Source of the DNA: Rutidosis leptorrhynchoides
Lineage: Eukaryota > Streptophyta > Magnoliopsida > Asterales > Asteraceae
Direction of reading: 5' to 3'
Length of the DNA stretch: 64,000 nucleotides
Assembly: GCF_046630445.1 (NCBI RefSeq)
Contig: NC_092333.1
Coordinates: 184,042,001-184,106,000, forward strand
The stretch's first letter is position 1; each line of letters starts with the position of its first letter. The notes under the pieces are model-generated. The model had not been told where the DNA came from, made no database searches, and was given only the letters and a program-made list of their open reading frames with translations. Positions 35,089 to 48,694 of the stretch are shown in pieces. Position numbers and translations under genes: made by a program.

Positions 35089-36936
35089 TTACTCGGCTTC
35101 AAGTTTCTCTTTCTTCATTTTACTCGGGTAAGGAAGTGGTGGTTGGTATGGTTTAACATAAGGTTTAGCCTTAACTGTGTTATCTTCATTAACCTTCTCA
35201 AATACCGGTTCTTTTTTCTTATCTTGATCAGGTTGTGGTTCTTGTGGAGTAGGAATAGCTTCATCAGAAGTTACAGGTATTTCAGGTGGTTTAAGTGTTG
35301 TACCACTTCTTGTGGTAATGGCTTTAGCTGTTTCATTCCGGAGGTTAGCATTTGTATCACTAGGTATACTTCCCGGTTTTCTTTCACCTATTAACCTTGC
35401 TAGGTTACTTACTTCTTGTTCCAAGTTTTGAATAGAAGCTTGTTGATTTCTAAATGCTTGAGCATTTTGTTCATTGGTTTGTTTTTGAGATGTGAAAAAC
35501 TGCGTTTGAGTTTCAACTAGCTTCGTCATCATATCTTCTAAATTCGGCTTTATATCATCGGGTTGTGGTGGTTTGTTTTGAAAATTAGGTATTTGCTGAT
35601 TGTAATTATTGTTGGACACTTGTTGATTGCTAGGACCTTGTTGGTTGTTGTATGGAACATTTCTGTTATAATTCTGGTTTTGATTGTAGATCGGTCTTGG
35701 CGGTTGATAATTATTCTGATAATTATTTCCAGGCCTTTGGTTTATGTATGAAATATTCTCTCTTTGTTCCATTGTTAATTAAATATTGAGACAATCTTTT
35801 GTCAAATGTGGTCCTCCACACTGCTCACAACTAATTCGTATTGAGTGAATATCCTTAGTCATCTTTTCCATTCATCTTTCGACAGCATCTATCTTTGCGG
35901 AAATGGAATCTAAGTCATGGCTAGAATCGGCTCTAGCTGCTTTAGATGATCTAACGATATCTTTTTCTTGGTGCCACTCATGTGAGTGGGAAGCAGTGTT
36001 ATCAATAATTTTGTAAGCATCAGTTTCGGTTTTCTTCATAATGGAACCACCAGCTGCTATATCTATGTCTTTCCTTGTGGTGATGTCGCATCCTTGGTAG
36101 AATATTTGTACTATTTGACAGGTGTCTAAACCATGTTGCGGACATCCTCTTAATAACTTTCCAAATCTTGTCCATGCCTCATATAGAGTTTCATTTGGCT
36201 TCTGTGTGAACGTAACAATTTCTCCTTGAAGTCTTACGGCTTTAGATGCCGGAAAGAATTGTTTAAGAAATTTTTCAACTAAAACGTCCCATGTATCAAT
36301 CGCCCCTTCAGGTAACGATTCCAACCAATCTTTAGCTTCTCCCTTTAAAGTCCAGGGAAATAACATGAGATATATCTGTTCATCCTCCACTTCTCGGATT
36401 TTAAATAGAGTGCAGATTCTATTAAAGGTACGAAGATGTTCATTTGAATCTTCCTTCGGCGCACCACTAAATTAGCATTGATTAGTCACCATATGTAGAA
36501 TTTGTCCTTTGATTTCATAATCTGGCGCATTAATGTCAGGATGAGTAATTGCGTGACCTTGGCCAGTGCGTTTAGCTCTCATTCGGTCTTCCATACTTAA
36601 AGGTTCCAGATTCTCCATAATTGAATTTGTTGAATAGGAATCACTAGAAGATTCTGATTTAATGGTTCGTTCCTCAACAATCTCTGTTTGAATGATTGGT
36701 GGTTCCGGAGGAAAGTTTAGTGGTTCAGGATCTATGAATCGTCCCTGAATATTCTCCGGATTCTCAATTGTGAGGTCAGGATCAAAAAATGAGTTATCGG
36801 AAATTTGAACTGGAGTAATTGGTCGACTGGATGACGATTCTAAAGAAAAATCAATGGCGGTAATATTTGCTAAATGTCTTGATCTAGTTACAGGTGGTGA
36901 ACGTACAAAAGGTGGTGAACGTCTTGCTCGGTGCAT
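35089..36936 (-). pseudogene. Athila gag region
   Basis: The central block EDEQIYLMLFPWTLKGEAKD, WLESLPEGAIDTWDVLVEKF and LYEAWTRFGKLLRGCPQHGL is the classic Athila gag core. The N-terminal part is acidic and Pro/Ser-rich; the C-terminal part is Asn/Gln-rich (NYQNNYQPPRPIYNQNQNYN) with a heptad-like stretch (FRNQQASIQNLEQEVSNLAR). A CX2C/H-type cluster lies between the blocks near 35800-35860. In the family it builds the particle. The region is broken in about three places. Confidence 0.85.
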
Positions 36937-38345
36937 TCACTGAATATCCTATTAGTTTTTAAAAAGGAAAGAAAAATTATATAAGTTATCCAATTAATAG
37001 ACTTTTCTGATTTTGCCCACGTTTCGAATAGCCAAAAGATGCAGCAGAGGGGCAGGATTCGTTTGGTCTCAATATAATTGAGGACTGTTTGGCTCCAATA
37101 ACCCGGTCCACGTACAAATCCAACTATTACTACGAACCAGAAAATTTTGATGTCTATCAATTTAACCACTTAAAATAAATTTTCGTAATTTTAAGAAATT
37201 TAGATAAGAAGTAGAATAAAAATCTATGTCCTAAAACTAGAATGACGAGAAATAAGAAAGAAAAAGAGCGCGTCGGAAAAAGGTCGAAAAATAAAAATAA
37301 GAAAGAAAAAGAGTGACTTATAGAACTTAAAAACACTCGACTAACCCAACCTTATTACTATCGCTAACTTAAAATTATAATCGCAAATTGAGATTACTAA
37401 TTGGAATGATAATTGTTACATTGGTAAAAGGCGTCGAAAAATAAAATAAGAAAGTAGCGCGTTGAAACTTAAAAAGGCACTAAAAACTAAAAATTAAAAG
37501 TTGCTTCTAAAAATATTAAAGCTTACAAGTAAAACTATATCCCAAATGGCAATAACTTAAAAAGAAACTAAAACTTAAAAAGGCGTCGCAAAATTCTAAA
37601 GCACCTAAATCTTAGTCTAAAGAAAAAGTACTTAAGGGATTTTACGGCAAAGCCTAAAAATCTAGAAGTAAAAATAACTATGGCAAAAACTATATCTTAA
37701 AACTAAATACGAGCGAAAAATACAAATATTACGCTAAAATAATTAAAAAGGGACAAAATATAAAAATATACAAAAAGTTGTAAAAAGTACAATTTTTATA
37801 AAAATATTATTTTTATATTATTTATTTATTAAAACTAGTAATTTTACATGAATTAAACTAATTTAACTAAATATATAAATTAAATAAAAAGAAACTTAAA
37901 ACTAATTATAATAATAATAAGTAATTAGGGTTAATAATAATAATAATTAATAATTACCCCGTATTTAATGCCTGATTAGGGTTTCTGTCGGCGTGTCAGA
38001 GTGTCTCCGCGAGTCGCGGTATTCGAAGCTGCAAACTCCGCGAGTCGCGGGGTTCCAATTTTCAGATGACAGGTTGATTAAAATTCGACGCGTTTTTTTT
38101 ATGTTTTAAATAAAAATATTTAAATAAAACTTATATTTTTATAAAATAAAAATAAAGAAACTTTATAAAACTTAAATATTTAACAAAATCTTAAAAAAAT
38201 ATATAAATTTTTGTTTTCTTTTTATATTTTCGAATAATTAAAAACGTATTTTTACAAAAGTGAATTTTAATAAAAGTAAACTAAAAATAAAAATCTTTTT
38301 TTTTTTAAAAATTTAGCGTTACGCTTCCGGCTTTTAAGCTAGATT
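36937..38345 (-). other. Athila 5' leader, A-rich
   Basis: About 1.4 kb between the primer binding site and gag. On the plus strand it is A-rich with recurring GCGTCGAAAAATAAAA and AAGAAAG phrases (37240-37620). It contains a palindrome pair at 38005-38019 and 38036-38052. No believable ORF is seen. Confidence 0.6.
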
Positions 38346-38365
38346 GTTCCTCGGCAGCGGCGCCA
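38346..38365 (-). promoter_or_regulatory. primer binding site, Asp tRNA type
   Basis: The minus strand reads TGGCGCCGCTGCCGAGGAAC, ten bases inside the 5' LTR. TGGCGCCG(T/C)TGCCG is complementary to the 3' end of plant aspartate tRNA, the usual primer for Athila and Tat elements; the last few bases are imperfect. Confidence 0.85.
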
Positions 38366-38375
38366 AAAATATACT

Positions 38376-40461
<2,086 letters not shown>

Positions 40462-40466
40462 ACCTT

Positions 40467-41111
40467 AGTATTTACATTCACTTAATACCTAAAACATATC
40501 ACTAAACTGTTTCGTTTAAACAAACTTGTGGTTCCACGGGTCATATAGGACTTTTCACCAACGATCTATAACAATTCACATTTAAAAAAACTTATTTCCA
40601 AAATGCTCTCACAAGTCTCAAGGTGTACATGCGACTCTTATAATTCACATTTTCAAAGATTTGGTCGAGTAACTGAAATTGCAACCTGACATACACGGAT
40701 TGCCATGTCGCATGGCCTGCTTGCGACTTGCAGGTTGATTAGTATAACTTTTTTTTCATTTTATGTTATTTCGACAAGTTTTACTTATAATTAATATAAA
40801 ATGATGATTCACATAAACACATAATACTATAATTATAGAGATAACACAAAGTAAACACAAAGTATAATGCATAAGTAAAAAATATAAGTGTTTTTAAGGG
40901 ACAAGTCTATCCCCCATAATTGGAGGAGATACGAATTGTTTGATATCACCATGGATCCCCATGTGTATGATCAGATTTGTTAGTTAGAGGCTATATGAGA
41001 GAGGCTTGTTGTCATGACGAGCTTCATTCATGCCATTAGACATGATAAAGGCTATGTTGATGTGCTTGAGCTCAAGTAAGGACCACAACACAAAGATTTT
41101 AGTGGCAGTCA
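40467..41111. other. no gene seen
   Basis: Intergenic DNA right of the Athila target site. One block (about 40690-40742: TTGCAACCTGACA, CTTGCGACTTGCAGGTTGATT) resembles the 75-bp tandem unit at 45293-45486, which suggests a shared dispersed repeat. Confidence 0.45.
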
Positions 41112-42815
41112 TGTCGCTTGATATCGGCTAAAAAGTCACGTTTTTACCCCCGATATTGAGTCCCAAAAGCATAAAGTTCAAAACTTTATGGGCAAAATAA
41201 TCGCTTTTTGGGTTAAATTTGTAGATAAGGTAATTATGAAGACGATGCAAAAAGAATCAAGAGAATCAGAGCTAAAATGAAGATTCTAGAGCGAAAACGG
41301 TGAAAGACAAGAAATCAAGTTACGATCCAGCAAATCAGCAAGCCAAACGGCTTGCCAAACGAGCTACCAAACGACTTGCCTGTATGGCAAACAGCCTGCC
41401 ATATGCCCAGATCAAACGGGCATGTCAAACGGGCTGGCCTGGCAAACGGCCTGCCAAACGGCTTGTCAAACGGCCTGCCAGCCGTTTGCAGACCATTTTC
41501 ACTTCTATTTAAAGGGCTTTTTGTCATCCAATTTCAACACACCTCTCCTCACTCTCTCACTACAATACGTTTTCTCTCACTAGAGCTTTCAAGGCCTTCT
41601 CACCTCCGAGCGGGAAATTAAGTACCCGAAGGCGAACGCCGAAGATTGTAATAGGAGTGGTCTAGAGGATGTCAGCCCTTGTAATGGTCCAGGTCTCGTC
41701 TGTAAATGGTGAACGCTTTCCTTAATTTAATAAAGTTATCTTGTTATTTTAAGTTGCTTTCATCTTGCATGTCTATCTATCCGTTACAAATGTTTATTAT
41801 GTGTTGAATAATTTATCTGAAACTTGTGCTATTGTTATGCTGAAACCTTGACGGTTTAGAGGTTTAATTTACGGATCACCCTTTCCGCTTACTCACGTGG
41901 CTATAACCTAGTATTAGGACCTGATCAACCCTAGGATACAAGGTAAGTAGTTATGTGTGCTTAACGTCAAATATGGATATAGTGCCTACGTACGAATAAC
42001 CACTTATTTGTCAAAGAAGAGCTGCCCATTTAGGTTGTGATTAGAGTAGGCAATATAGAGTTTAGTGAACACTGGCTTGCTCAGAAGCATGATTCACGTC
42101 AGAAGCAACGTTCTTGAGATGTTGTAAGATGATCCGGGATTGAGTAAGTGATCGCAAAGGAGAGACTTCTAATTCAATTAGCAGTACCTTAGAATATCTA
42201 AGATTGCACATCTGTTAATGTTAAGGCATAGCGTTGTATTAAGTGGTGGATTATTGCTTTAGTTATACTAACTAGGATTAAGAAAAGCTGAGACTTTTCT
42301 TTAGGGATATACCACTTTGTTCATGTACCTAGGATTCTATCCATAAGGTCGTTTAAACCCTCTAAGGTTAACGTTGGGAGTAAGGATATCCGTCTTAGCT
42401 AGAATTTTCAAGGCCTAAACTCTTAGTGACAAATCAATTAGGTTCATAGCCTAGTTGATTGAGGTTTAGTGTTTATTCTAGGAAGTTAAACTCTTGTGAT
42501 AGTTCCCCATCAGGATTCTATTCTTCATACCTATCTATCTTTCTCATTATAGTTATACTATAGTTATATTAGTTAATCTTAACCTAGCACCACTTGTTGC
42601 TAGGGTTAACTATATAGGCACTTTTATCCCACGTTACTGAGCAAACATACAAAAATACAAACCTGAGTTATATTTACCATTTACTCATTAAAAGGAAGAT
42701 AACTAGGTGAGCTATAGCTAGGAACCACAGCTAAATATAAATAATAAAACCCTCGCTTTCTTTTGGTAGCTAATTCTGACGTGTTGCGACTTAAAGACAC
42801 CAGATAAATAAAACC
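41112..42815 (+). mobile_element. probable solo LTR of a gypsy (Tat-like) element
   Basis: The order of signals fits one LTR: a TG start followed by CGTTTTTACCCCCGATATTG, a core promoter TATTTAAA (about 41506-41513) with a downstream pyrimidine-rich start region (CACCTCTCCTCACTCTCTCAC), a polyadenylation-like AATAAAG (about 41729), and a long AT-moderate tail. No primer binding site, polypurine tract or coding region adjoins it. The family is given by style only and both ends are uncertain. Confidence 0.4.
41340..41480. repeat. 12-bp GCCAAACGGCTT-type tandem repeat
   Basis: Diverged copies of GCCAAACGGCTT follow each other (GCCAAACGGCTT, GCCAAACGAGCT, ACCAAACGACTT, later GGCAAACGGCCT, GCCAAACGGCTT, GTCAAACGGCCT). 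They lie just upstream of the TATTTAAA box, where LTR enhancer repeats often sit. Both strands stay open for about 70 codons, a by-product of the 12-base period. Confidence 0.75.
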
Positions 42816-43819
42816 GTCCGTTTTGGCCATATCATCGCTATCCTTAATCGATCGGCCGAGTATGTTGCTTTAAATGACGGAATTGATAGGTCATAGTGTT
42901 GGATCTATCATTTAGTCACGAAGAGTTGTTTGACGGAGCAAATATGTGTTGAGGACCAAAGATCTTGGTTATCAGTTTTTGATAACGTAACTCATCAGGA
43001 AGTGCGTCAATTACTCGTTCAGTAGTGAAAAAACTAGAACCCGATGATGGAATAAACGCCTCTAGTGTCCAAATGTAAGTGTTTTTGAATAATTTAAATG
43101 TTACGGTTGTCATACTTGAGCTTAAAATTGTCATGAAATTACCTTATCAGTGATGGGTAAATGTTCCCATAAAGCATTAGGAAGGAGAAATATCTTATCC
43201 CAATGAATTTCTCTTTGAGGCCGGGAAACTTGGGGATATTCACCGGTCTCCTATCGAATATCTTATGACGGTTCATAGTTGCTAGAGTTTTTAGGTTATT
43301 TTGTTATTGAAGAAGAAGAAGAAGGAAGTTGTTGAATGAAAGTGGTAAAGGGTGAGTCCCTTTAAATAGATCAGAGATAACAATAGTTTAAGTGTTTGCT
43401 TAGTGAAGTCATTAAAGTGGATTGAATTGCATTGAATTGTAACAAGTTTTTTGAAATCTACAACTAATTTTGTCCGGGTTAGTCGCAAGGCCCCAATGTT
43501 GCGATTCTGTGACTTACGACTGTGCGACTGACGCTCAATTGTTTTTGCGGCTTTCTCAACATACAGATACATACTGTACGATTGAAGATTTGTTAACATT
43601 CAAATTATCAACCCTAACATAAATGCTATCAGGTTATCAAGAATGCTATAAGATAATGATAAATACAAACATACCATAAGTAATTTAGATTATCATTAAC
43701 ATTGAACTGAAACTGATAAATGGTATCACTGTTACATGTGTAAATAAGCTGACTTTGCTGATTGTACCACTAGAATTTCATGATACACATATATATGTTG
43801 CAAAATCTTAAAACCACGC
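42816..43819. other. no confident gene; one short peptide-like block
   Basis: On the minus strand 42916-43134 reads IWTLEAFIPSSGSSFFTTER, VIDALPDELRYQKLITKIFG. It looks coding-like and may be the relic of a transposon-captured host domain, but I cannot assign it. The rest shows no feature. Confidence 0.3.
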
Positions 43820-45190
43820 ATCAACTTTAATAAACTACCTTAGTTTTAAGGGTAAGTGATCTTGTTGAACACCTCCTTTAAGAGCCCGATGATCCACCAT
43901 TTGTTGCAAAATATTATCATCCGGACTCACCCTGAGTTTCCCAGCCGTCTCGGCAGACGATGAAAATAACAACTCGAGAAACTTTCCTTTCTCCTCCTGT
44001 CTATCATATTTGTCCTCTTTAGGGATTTCAGTTTCATTAAATTGTAAGTATACACTGGATAATTTCAAGTATTTGTAACTTAAGCGTAAACTTAAAAGAT
44101 TATATATACATTGTTGGTGGAGGTGATGGTAATAAGTACGTCGCAACGGTGGAATATTTTGAATACTTTAATGGATTATTATGGGTGTCTCATATATCAC
44201 AAGGAAAGCTATAAAGTCAACAATGTGACTCTTAACCAAGGGATAGTGGGGTAACATCAAGCAAAGTACATGCCTATAAAATTCTCCGCCAACTGCTTCG
44301 ATACGAGGGACCGTAAAAGTGGCTAACTGCTTTAATTACAAACCTTCATCTGGTTGCTCCATTATCATTCACATACCAATGATAATGATACAATTTTCCA
44401 CAATCTTAATCATAATGTTAACTACTCTCCGTCATATATGACCATAGAAACAACCAATGTTGGAAGAAAGCGATTTCACAAATGTTGTGTTTTTTTCCAA
44501 ACCAATTCACAACTTTTGAAAAGTCGCTTCCGACCATCATTTGGTGCTCCTGTTATAACACAGGACAGAGAGTACTTAGCAGCATAATTGGAATTGTGAA
44601 AGACACATCTCTATAATTACTACGTGAATGATAATGAAGCACACCAAATGAAGGTTTTTTAATAAACCAGTTAGCCACTTCAACAGGCCCTGCGTATCAA
44701 AGCAGTCAAAGGAGAATTTTATAAACATGCACTTGGCTTGATGTTACCCCTATTTCCTTTGGTTAAAAGTCACATGATATACCTGATGGAAGTTGTTGTA
44801 TATTTAACGACAACACATAAAAATCCATTCGGGTATCAAAACATTCCACCGTTGGGACGCACTTATTAACATCATATCCACAAACAATGTATATAAAATT
44901 TTTTAAGTTTAAATTTGGAAAAAAAGTTAATTTAAATTATCCAGTGTACATATACAAATTGATGAAATTTGAACCACAGAAGATGATAAATATAATAGAC
45001 ATGAGAAGAAAGAAAAGTTACCCTGGTAGTTATTTTCGTCATCTACCGAGGCTGTTGGAGAACCGAGGAAAAAAGTGAATGTGATGAACAAGGGTGATAA
45101 GATCTTGCAATAAATGGTGGATCATCAGGTGCTTAAAGAACAACCGACAACAAGATCAATTCCCTGAAAAATAAAGTAGATGATCAGTAA
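43820..45190. repeat. large inverted duplication (foldback), arms about 660 bp
   Basis: The left arm (about 43820-44489) and the reverse complement of the right arm (44507 to about 45190) match in order along nearly their full length around a loop of about 17 bases. Anchors include GATGATCCACCATTT(G/A)TTGCAA, TACACTGGATAATTT, AACGGTGGAAT, GTGGCTAACTG, CCTTCAT(C/T)TGGT and CATTATCATTCAC. The arms are well diverged (roughly 70-80 percent by eye). The left arm holds a minus-strand open frame ending EETAGK-like text (FLELLFSSSAETAGKLRVSP); the right arm does not keep it. It could be a foldback transposon, a long-TIR MULE or an inverted gene-fragment duplication. Confidence 0.75.
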
Positions 45191-45292
45191 TCTTGAAAAC
45201 TAAACATTTAGTTAATGAGGTGTTTTAAGCTCGTGAAACATATTTTTTTTAATCTGTTTTAACTATTGTTGGTTACTAGTTAGACTGTTCGA

Positions 45293-45486
45293 ACCAAGTC
45301 GCAAGGTCAAATTATATGATATGTGAACCTTGCGACTAGTGTATACACATTAGTCACACAGGTTGATTCTAATTCACAAAGTTAGGTTATATGACATGTG
45401 AACCTTGAGACTAGTGTTAGATCATCAATCACACAGGTTGATTCAAAGTCGTAAGGCCATATTATATGACATGCGAACCTTGCGAA
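45293..45486. repeat. 75-bp tandem repeat, about 2.6 copies
   Basis: Three successive copies share (G)TCGCAAGG or a variant, TTATATGA(C/T)ATG(T/C)GAACCTTG(C/A)G and CACACAGGTTGATT. Unit starts are about 45298, 45372 and 45448. Confidence 0.85.
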
Positions 45487-45510
45487 TTTATTCAAACAAC
45501 ATCTTCAACA

Positions 45511-45655
<145 letters not shown>

Positions 45656-45661
45656 GTTCAA

Positions 45662-46690
45662 AAAGTAACATCCGCCATACGTCAACTAGCTTATGCTGCT
45701 TCAGCCGATGTTTTTGATGAATATTTGTATATGGGTGAACAAACCTTATATGATTGTTTAAACAATTTCTGCAAATGTGTATTCCACTTGTAGGGACCCG
45801 AATATTTGAAAAAACCAACTGCACAAGATGTGGAATGTTTGACCACTAAACATGCTCAAATACATGGTTTTCCGGGGATGTTAGGAAGTATTGATTGTAT
45901 GCATTGGAGATGGAGAAATTGTCCGGCACATTGGAAGGGTCATTATACACGAGGTGACCATGGTTACACGTCAATTATGCTTGAAGCAGTAGCGTCGTAC
46001 GATGGATGGTTTTGGCACGCTTTTTTTGGAACTGCTGGATCAAACAATGATATCAACGTACTTAATCAATCCGATTTGTTTAACGACTTATTAGCCGGTG
46101 AAGCACCACCATGTACGTATACGGTTAATGGGTGTACGTTTACAAAGGGTTATTATTTAGCGGATGGGATTTACCCGGAATGGTCTACATTAGTTAAGTC
46201 GTTCAGAAATCCGATAGACCCGAAACAAAAAAAATTCAAAAAGTATCAAGAATCGGCAAGAAAATATATTGAACGAGCATTTGGAATACTACAAGGCCGA
46301 TGACAAATTGTTCAACATCCGGCACGATCGTATTATATCCGCAAAATTAGAAGAATTTTGTTAGCATGTGTGATATTAAATAATATGATAACTGAGGACA
46401 ACGGCCGTGCATTTTGTGGACTCGAGGATAATTATCGTCCGGTTCGACGAACACCGGGATTATTCCAAGAAAGGGTTGATGCGCATATGCGAGTGAACGC
46501 GGAAATAAGAGATGTGGACATTCATCGACTACTACGAGATATGCTTGTAGAACACATACATAATCTTCCACCTAATTATCGCATACGACATGATCCGACA
46601 AGAAATCCAAACAATCAAAATGTCGCCGGACCTTCACACATTCCCGATGACGAGGATGAAGAAGATCAAGAAGACGACGATGAAGAATAG
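45662..46690 (+). pseudogene. PIF/Harbinger transposase (DDE_Tnp_4), 5'-truncated
   Basis: The frame from 45662 reads [20 protein letters not shown], then [12 protein letters not shown], a stop (45791-45793, where relatives have Tyr), [14 protein letters not shown], the first catalytic Asp in GMLGSIDCMHWRW, the second in GSNNDINVLNQSDLF, a GYYLADGIYPEW block and the catalytic Glu in YIERAFGILQGR. A second stop (46301-46303, normally Trp) follows, then ARSYYIRKIRRILLACVILN NMI-type text and a very acidic tail (DEDEEDQEDDDEE). In the family this nuclease cuts and joins DNA at TIRs. The N-terminal third is missing, so the copy is dead. Confidence 0.92.
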
Positions 46691-47040
46691 GACTTTTAAT
46701 ATTATTTATTGTAGTGTTTTTAATTTTTAATAAAAATTTAGTTTTATTTATATTTTCATGTAATTATATTTTTAATTGTATGTTTTATTTTAATGTACTT
46801 TTTATTTTAATTATTGTAATGTTTTTTAATTTTTAATAAAAGTTTAGTTTTATTTAAATAACTGTAATTATTTGATAATATAAAAAAATTAAAAAAGAAA
46901 ATAAAAATATGGAAGGAGGAGTGTTATTGTTGGGAGTGTTTAGTCCTAGGTTTAGTCCTGGGAAGGAAGTGAGATGGAAGTGCTGATGTAGCGCTGAATG
47001 GTTGGCTAGTCCTGGAAGAAGTCCTGTCATGATTTATAGT
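46691..47040 (+). other. Harbinger 3' flank, AT-rich, with AGTCCTGG repeats
   Basis: AT-rich 3' untranslated sequence, then a GC-richer block (46910-47030) with four AGTCCT(A/G)G-like copies and GTGCTGATGTAGCGCTGA. This block probably marks the subterminal region of the transposon's right end. The terminal inverted repeat and the 3-bp duplication could not be fixed. Confidence 0.45.
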
Positions 47041-47430
47041 TGTTACTACAAACTCACAAACTTAGTTGCAATTTATGTCTTCTCTATAATTGCCAGAAAT
47101 ACAACTTATAAGACTTTTCAAATTCCATTAAATTAAGTATCTACATTCTTACATCTATGAAATAACAAGCAAAAGAACATGTCCAAAAATGGAAAAGATT
47201 TTTACGTTTGTGAACATTTAACATGACAGGTGTCCCTCTCCACAATCTTGGGACGGATACAACAATGTGATACAACATAAACGATAATACCAGCATCTTT
47301 TATAAAATTAAACTATTCTATAATTTAACAGAAAATGACATTTCTTCGTCTTAATTGTCTCACATTGCATGCCTCAAAATTATGATTTAAACAGTGTTTT
47401 CTCATACTAAAACTCCTGTTCGATCGAACC
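47041..47430 (+). other. NAC upstream region
   Basis: 390 bases between the Harbinger remnant and the NAC start codon. A weak TATA candidate (TTTATAAAATT, about 47298-47308) lies about 125 bases before the ATG. The start codon context AACCATGGAG is favourable. No other signal is clear. Confidence 0.35.
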
Positions 47431-48653
47431 ATGGAGAAAGAAGAATTTGAGCATCTGCCGCCCGGTTTTAGATTTCACCCATCAGACGAAGAACTTATCA
47501 TCCATTACTTACTCAACAAGGTGAAGCTACGTCCGATTCCTGCTGCAGTGATCGGCGAGATCGAACTTTATCATTTTGACCCGTGGGACCTTCCTTGTAA
47601 GATTCCTGTGTTTACCTTTTTATTGTTGTTCTTTGTAAGAATTGATATGTTTTCTTTTTGTTGTTTCACAGTGAAGGCTTTATTTGGGAAGGATGAGTGG
47701 TATTTCTTTACCCTTAGGGATAAAAAATACCCGAATGGATCCAGGCCCAAACGGTCGGCAGGGTCGGGTTTTTGGAAGGCTACAGGGAAAGATAAACCCA
47801 TTTTCGCTTCTTCTGGGTCAAGAAAGATAGGGGTGAAAAAAGCTTTATCGTTTTTTAAGGGTAACTCGACAAACAGCGTGAAGACTGACTGGACTATGAG
47901 CGAGTATCGCTTGCCAGAATCATCTAGCCGGTCAACAAGGCTAAACGGATCAATGAGGGTATTACTGTAATTTTTGTTTACTTTTACGGTTATAATCATA
48001 ACTTTTTAACTATTTTTTTGTCTTACATGCATAAAGTAAGGGTATATCTATAAACTTCCAGGTTTCAATATCATTTTAACTATCTTTTTTGTCTTACATA
48101 CATAAAGCAATAGTGTATAAACTTTCAAGGTTTCAACTGAAGTAAAATGCAGTAATTCTGCTGATTATTTGGTTATATGTTCGATGTTCTTTGTTTTTAT
48201 TGGCAGCTCGATGACTGGGTTTTATGCCGTATTCGTCAAAAAGGTAACAATTCAAATAAAAAACAAGGAGTAGAAGAAAACAAGAAACATAAGTTCATGG
48301 ATGTTCAGCTTCCACTCATAGAACAGGAACTCCCTTCATCGTACATGATTACAAAGGCCAAATTGGACATAATCTCGGACCACAGGGTCAAGGAGTTTCA
48401 ATTGATGGCCTCGATTCTTGCTGGTCACGATCTTCCACCAATGAACGAAACGTGTTCTCCCAAACTCTTTCAAGAAGACACCAATAATGAGAATGAAGGG
48501 CTTTATAAGGAAAGGGGTCAGTTTATGTTAGGTGATGATGCTTTGAAACAAAAACATCTTTTTTCAGGAGACATGTTGGTGTACAATGATCCGTACACTC
48601 TTCTCAACGGGCACGATTTGGATGTTGTGATGACTCTTATCAAGGAAGTTTGA
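47431..48653 (+). CDS. NAC-domain transcription factor, three exons
   Basis: Exons 47431-47596, 47672-47958 and 48207-48653 give 299 residues; introns are 47597-47671 and 47959-48206, both GT-AG. The N-terminal NAC domain is complete: subdomain [58 protein letters not shown] with [35 protein letters not shown] and [28 protein letters not shown] proteins bind DNA as dimers in the nucleus and control development or stress genes. The C-terminal 140 residues are unassigned. WTMSEYRL replaces the common WIMHEYRL. The first intron is 75 nt and open in frame. The exons show no break, so the gene is probably functional. The exact NAC clade is not clear. Confidence 0.93.
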
Positions 48654-48688
48654 TTGAGGACAACTATGTGAACTCTCATATTGCTTAC

Positions 48689-48694
48689 AATAAA
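48689..48694 (+). terminator. candidate polyadenylation signal of the NAC gene
   Basis: AATAAA 36 bases after the stop codon, followed by T-rich sequence. Plant signals are loose, so this is only a candidate. Confidence 0.45.

Noticed and set aside
41300-41527. Lys/Arg-rich peptide (AKRLAKRATKRLA) as a possible antimicrobial peptide gene
   Set aside because: It is the translation of a 12-base DNA repeat upstream of a TATA box, and the other strand is equally open.
47431-47970. Single-exon 179-residue NAC protein read through the first intron
   Set aside because: The GT-AG intron and the restored NAC consensus (DPWDLPLKALFG) support splicing; retention is kept only as a finding.
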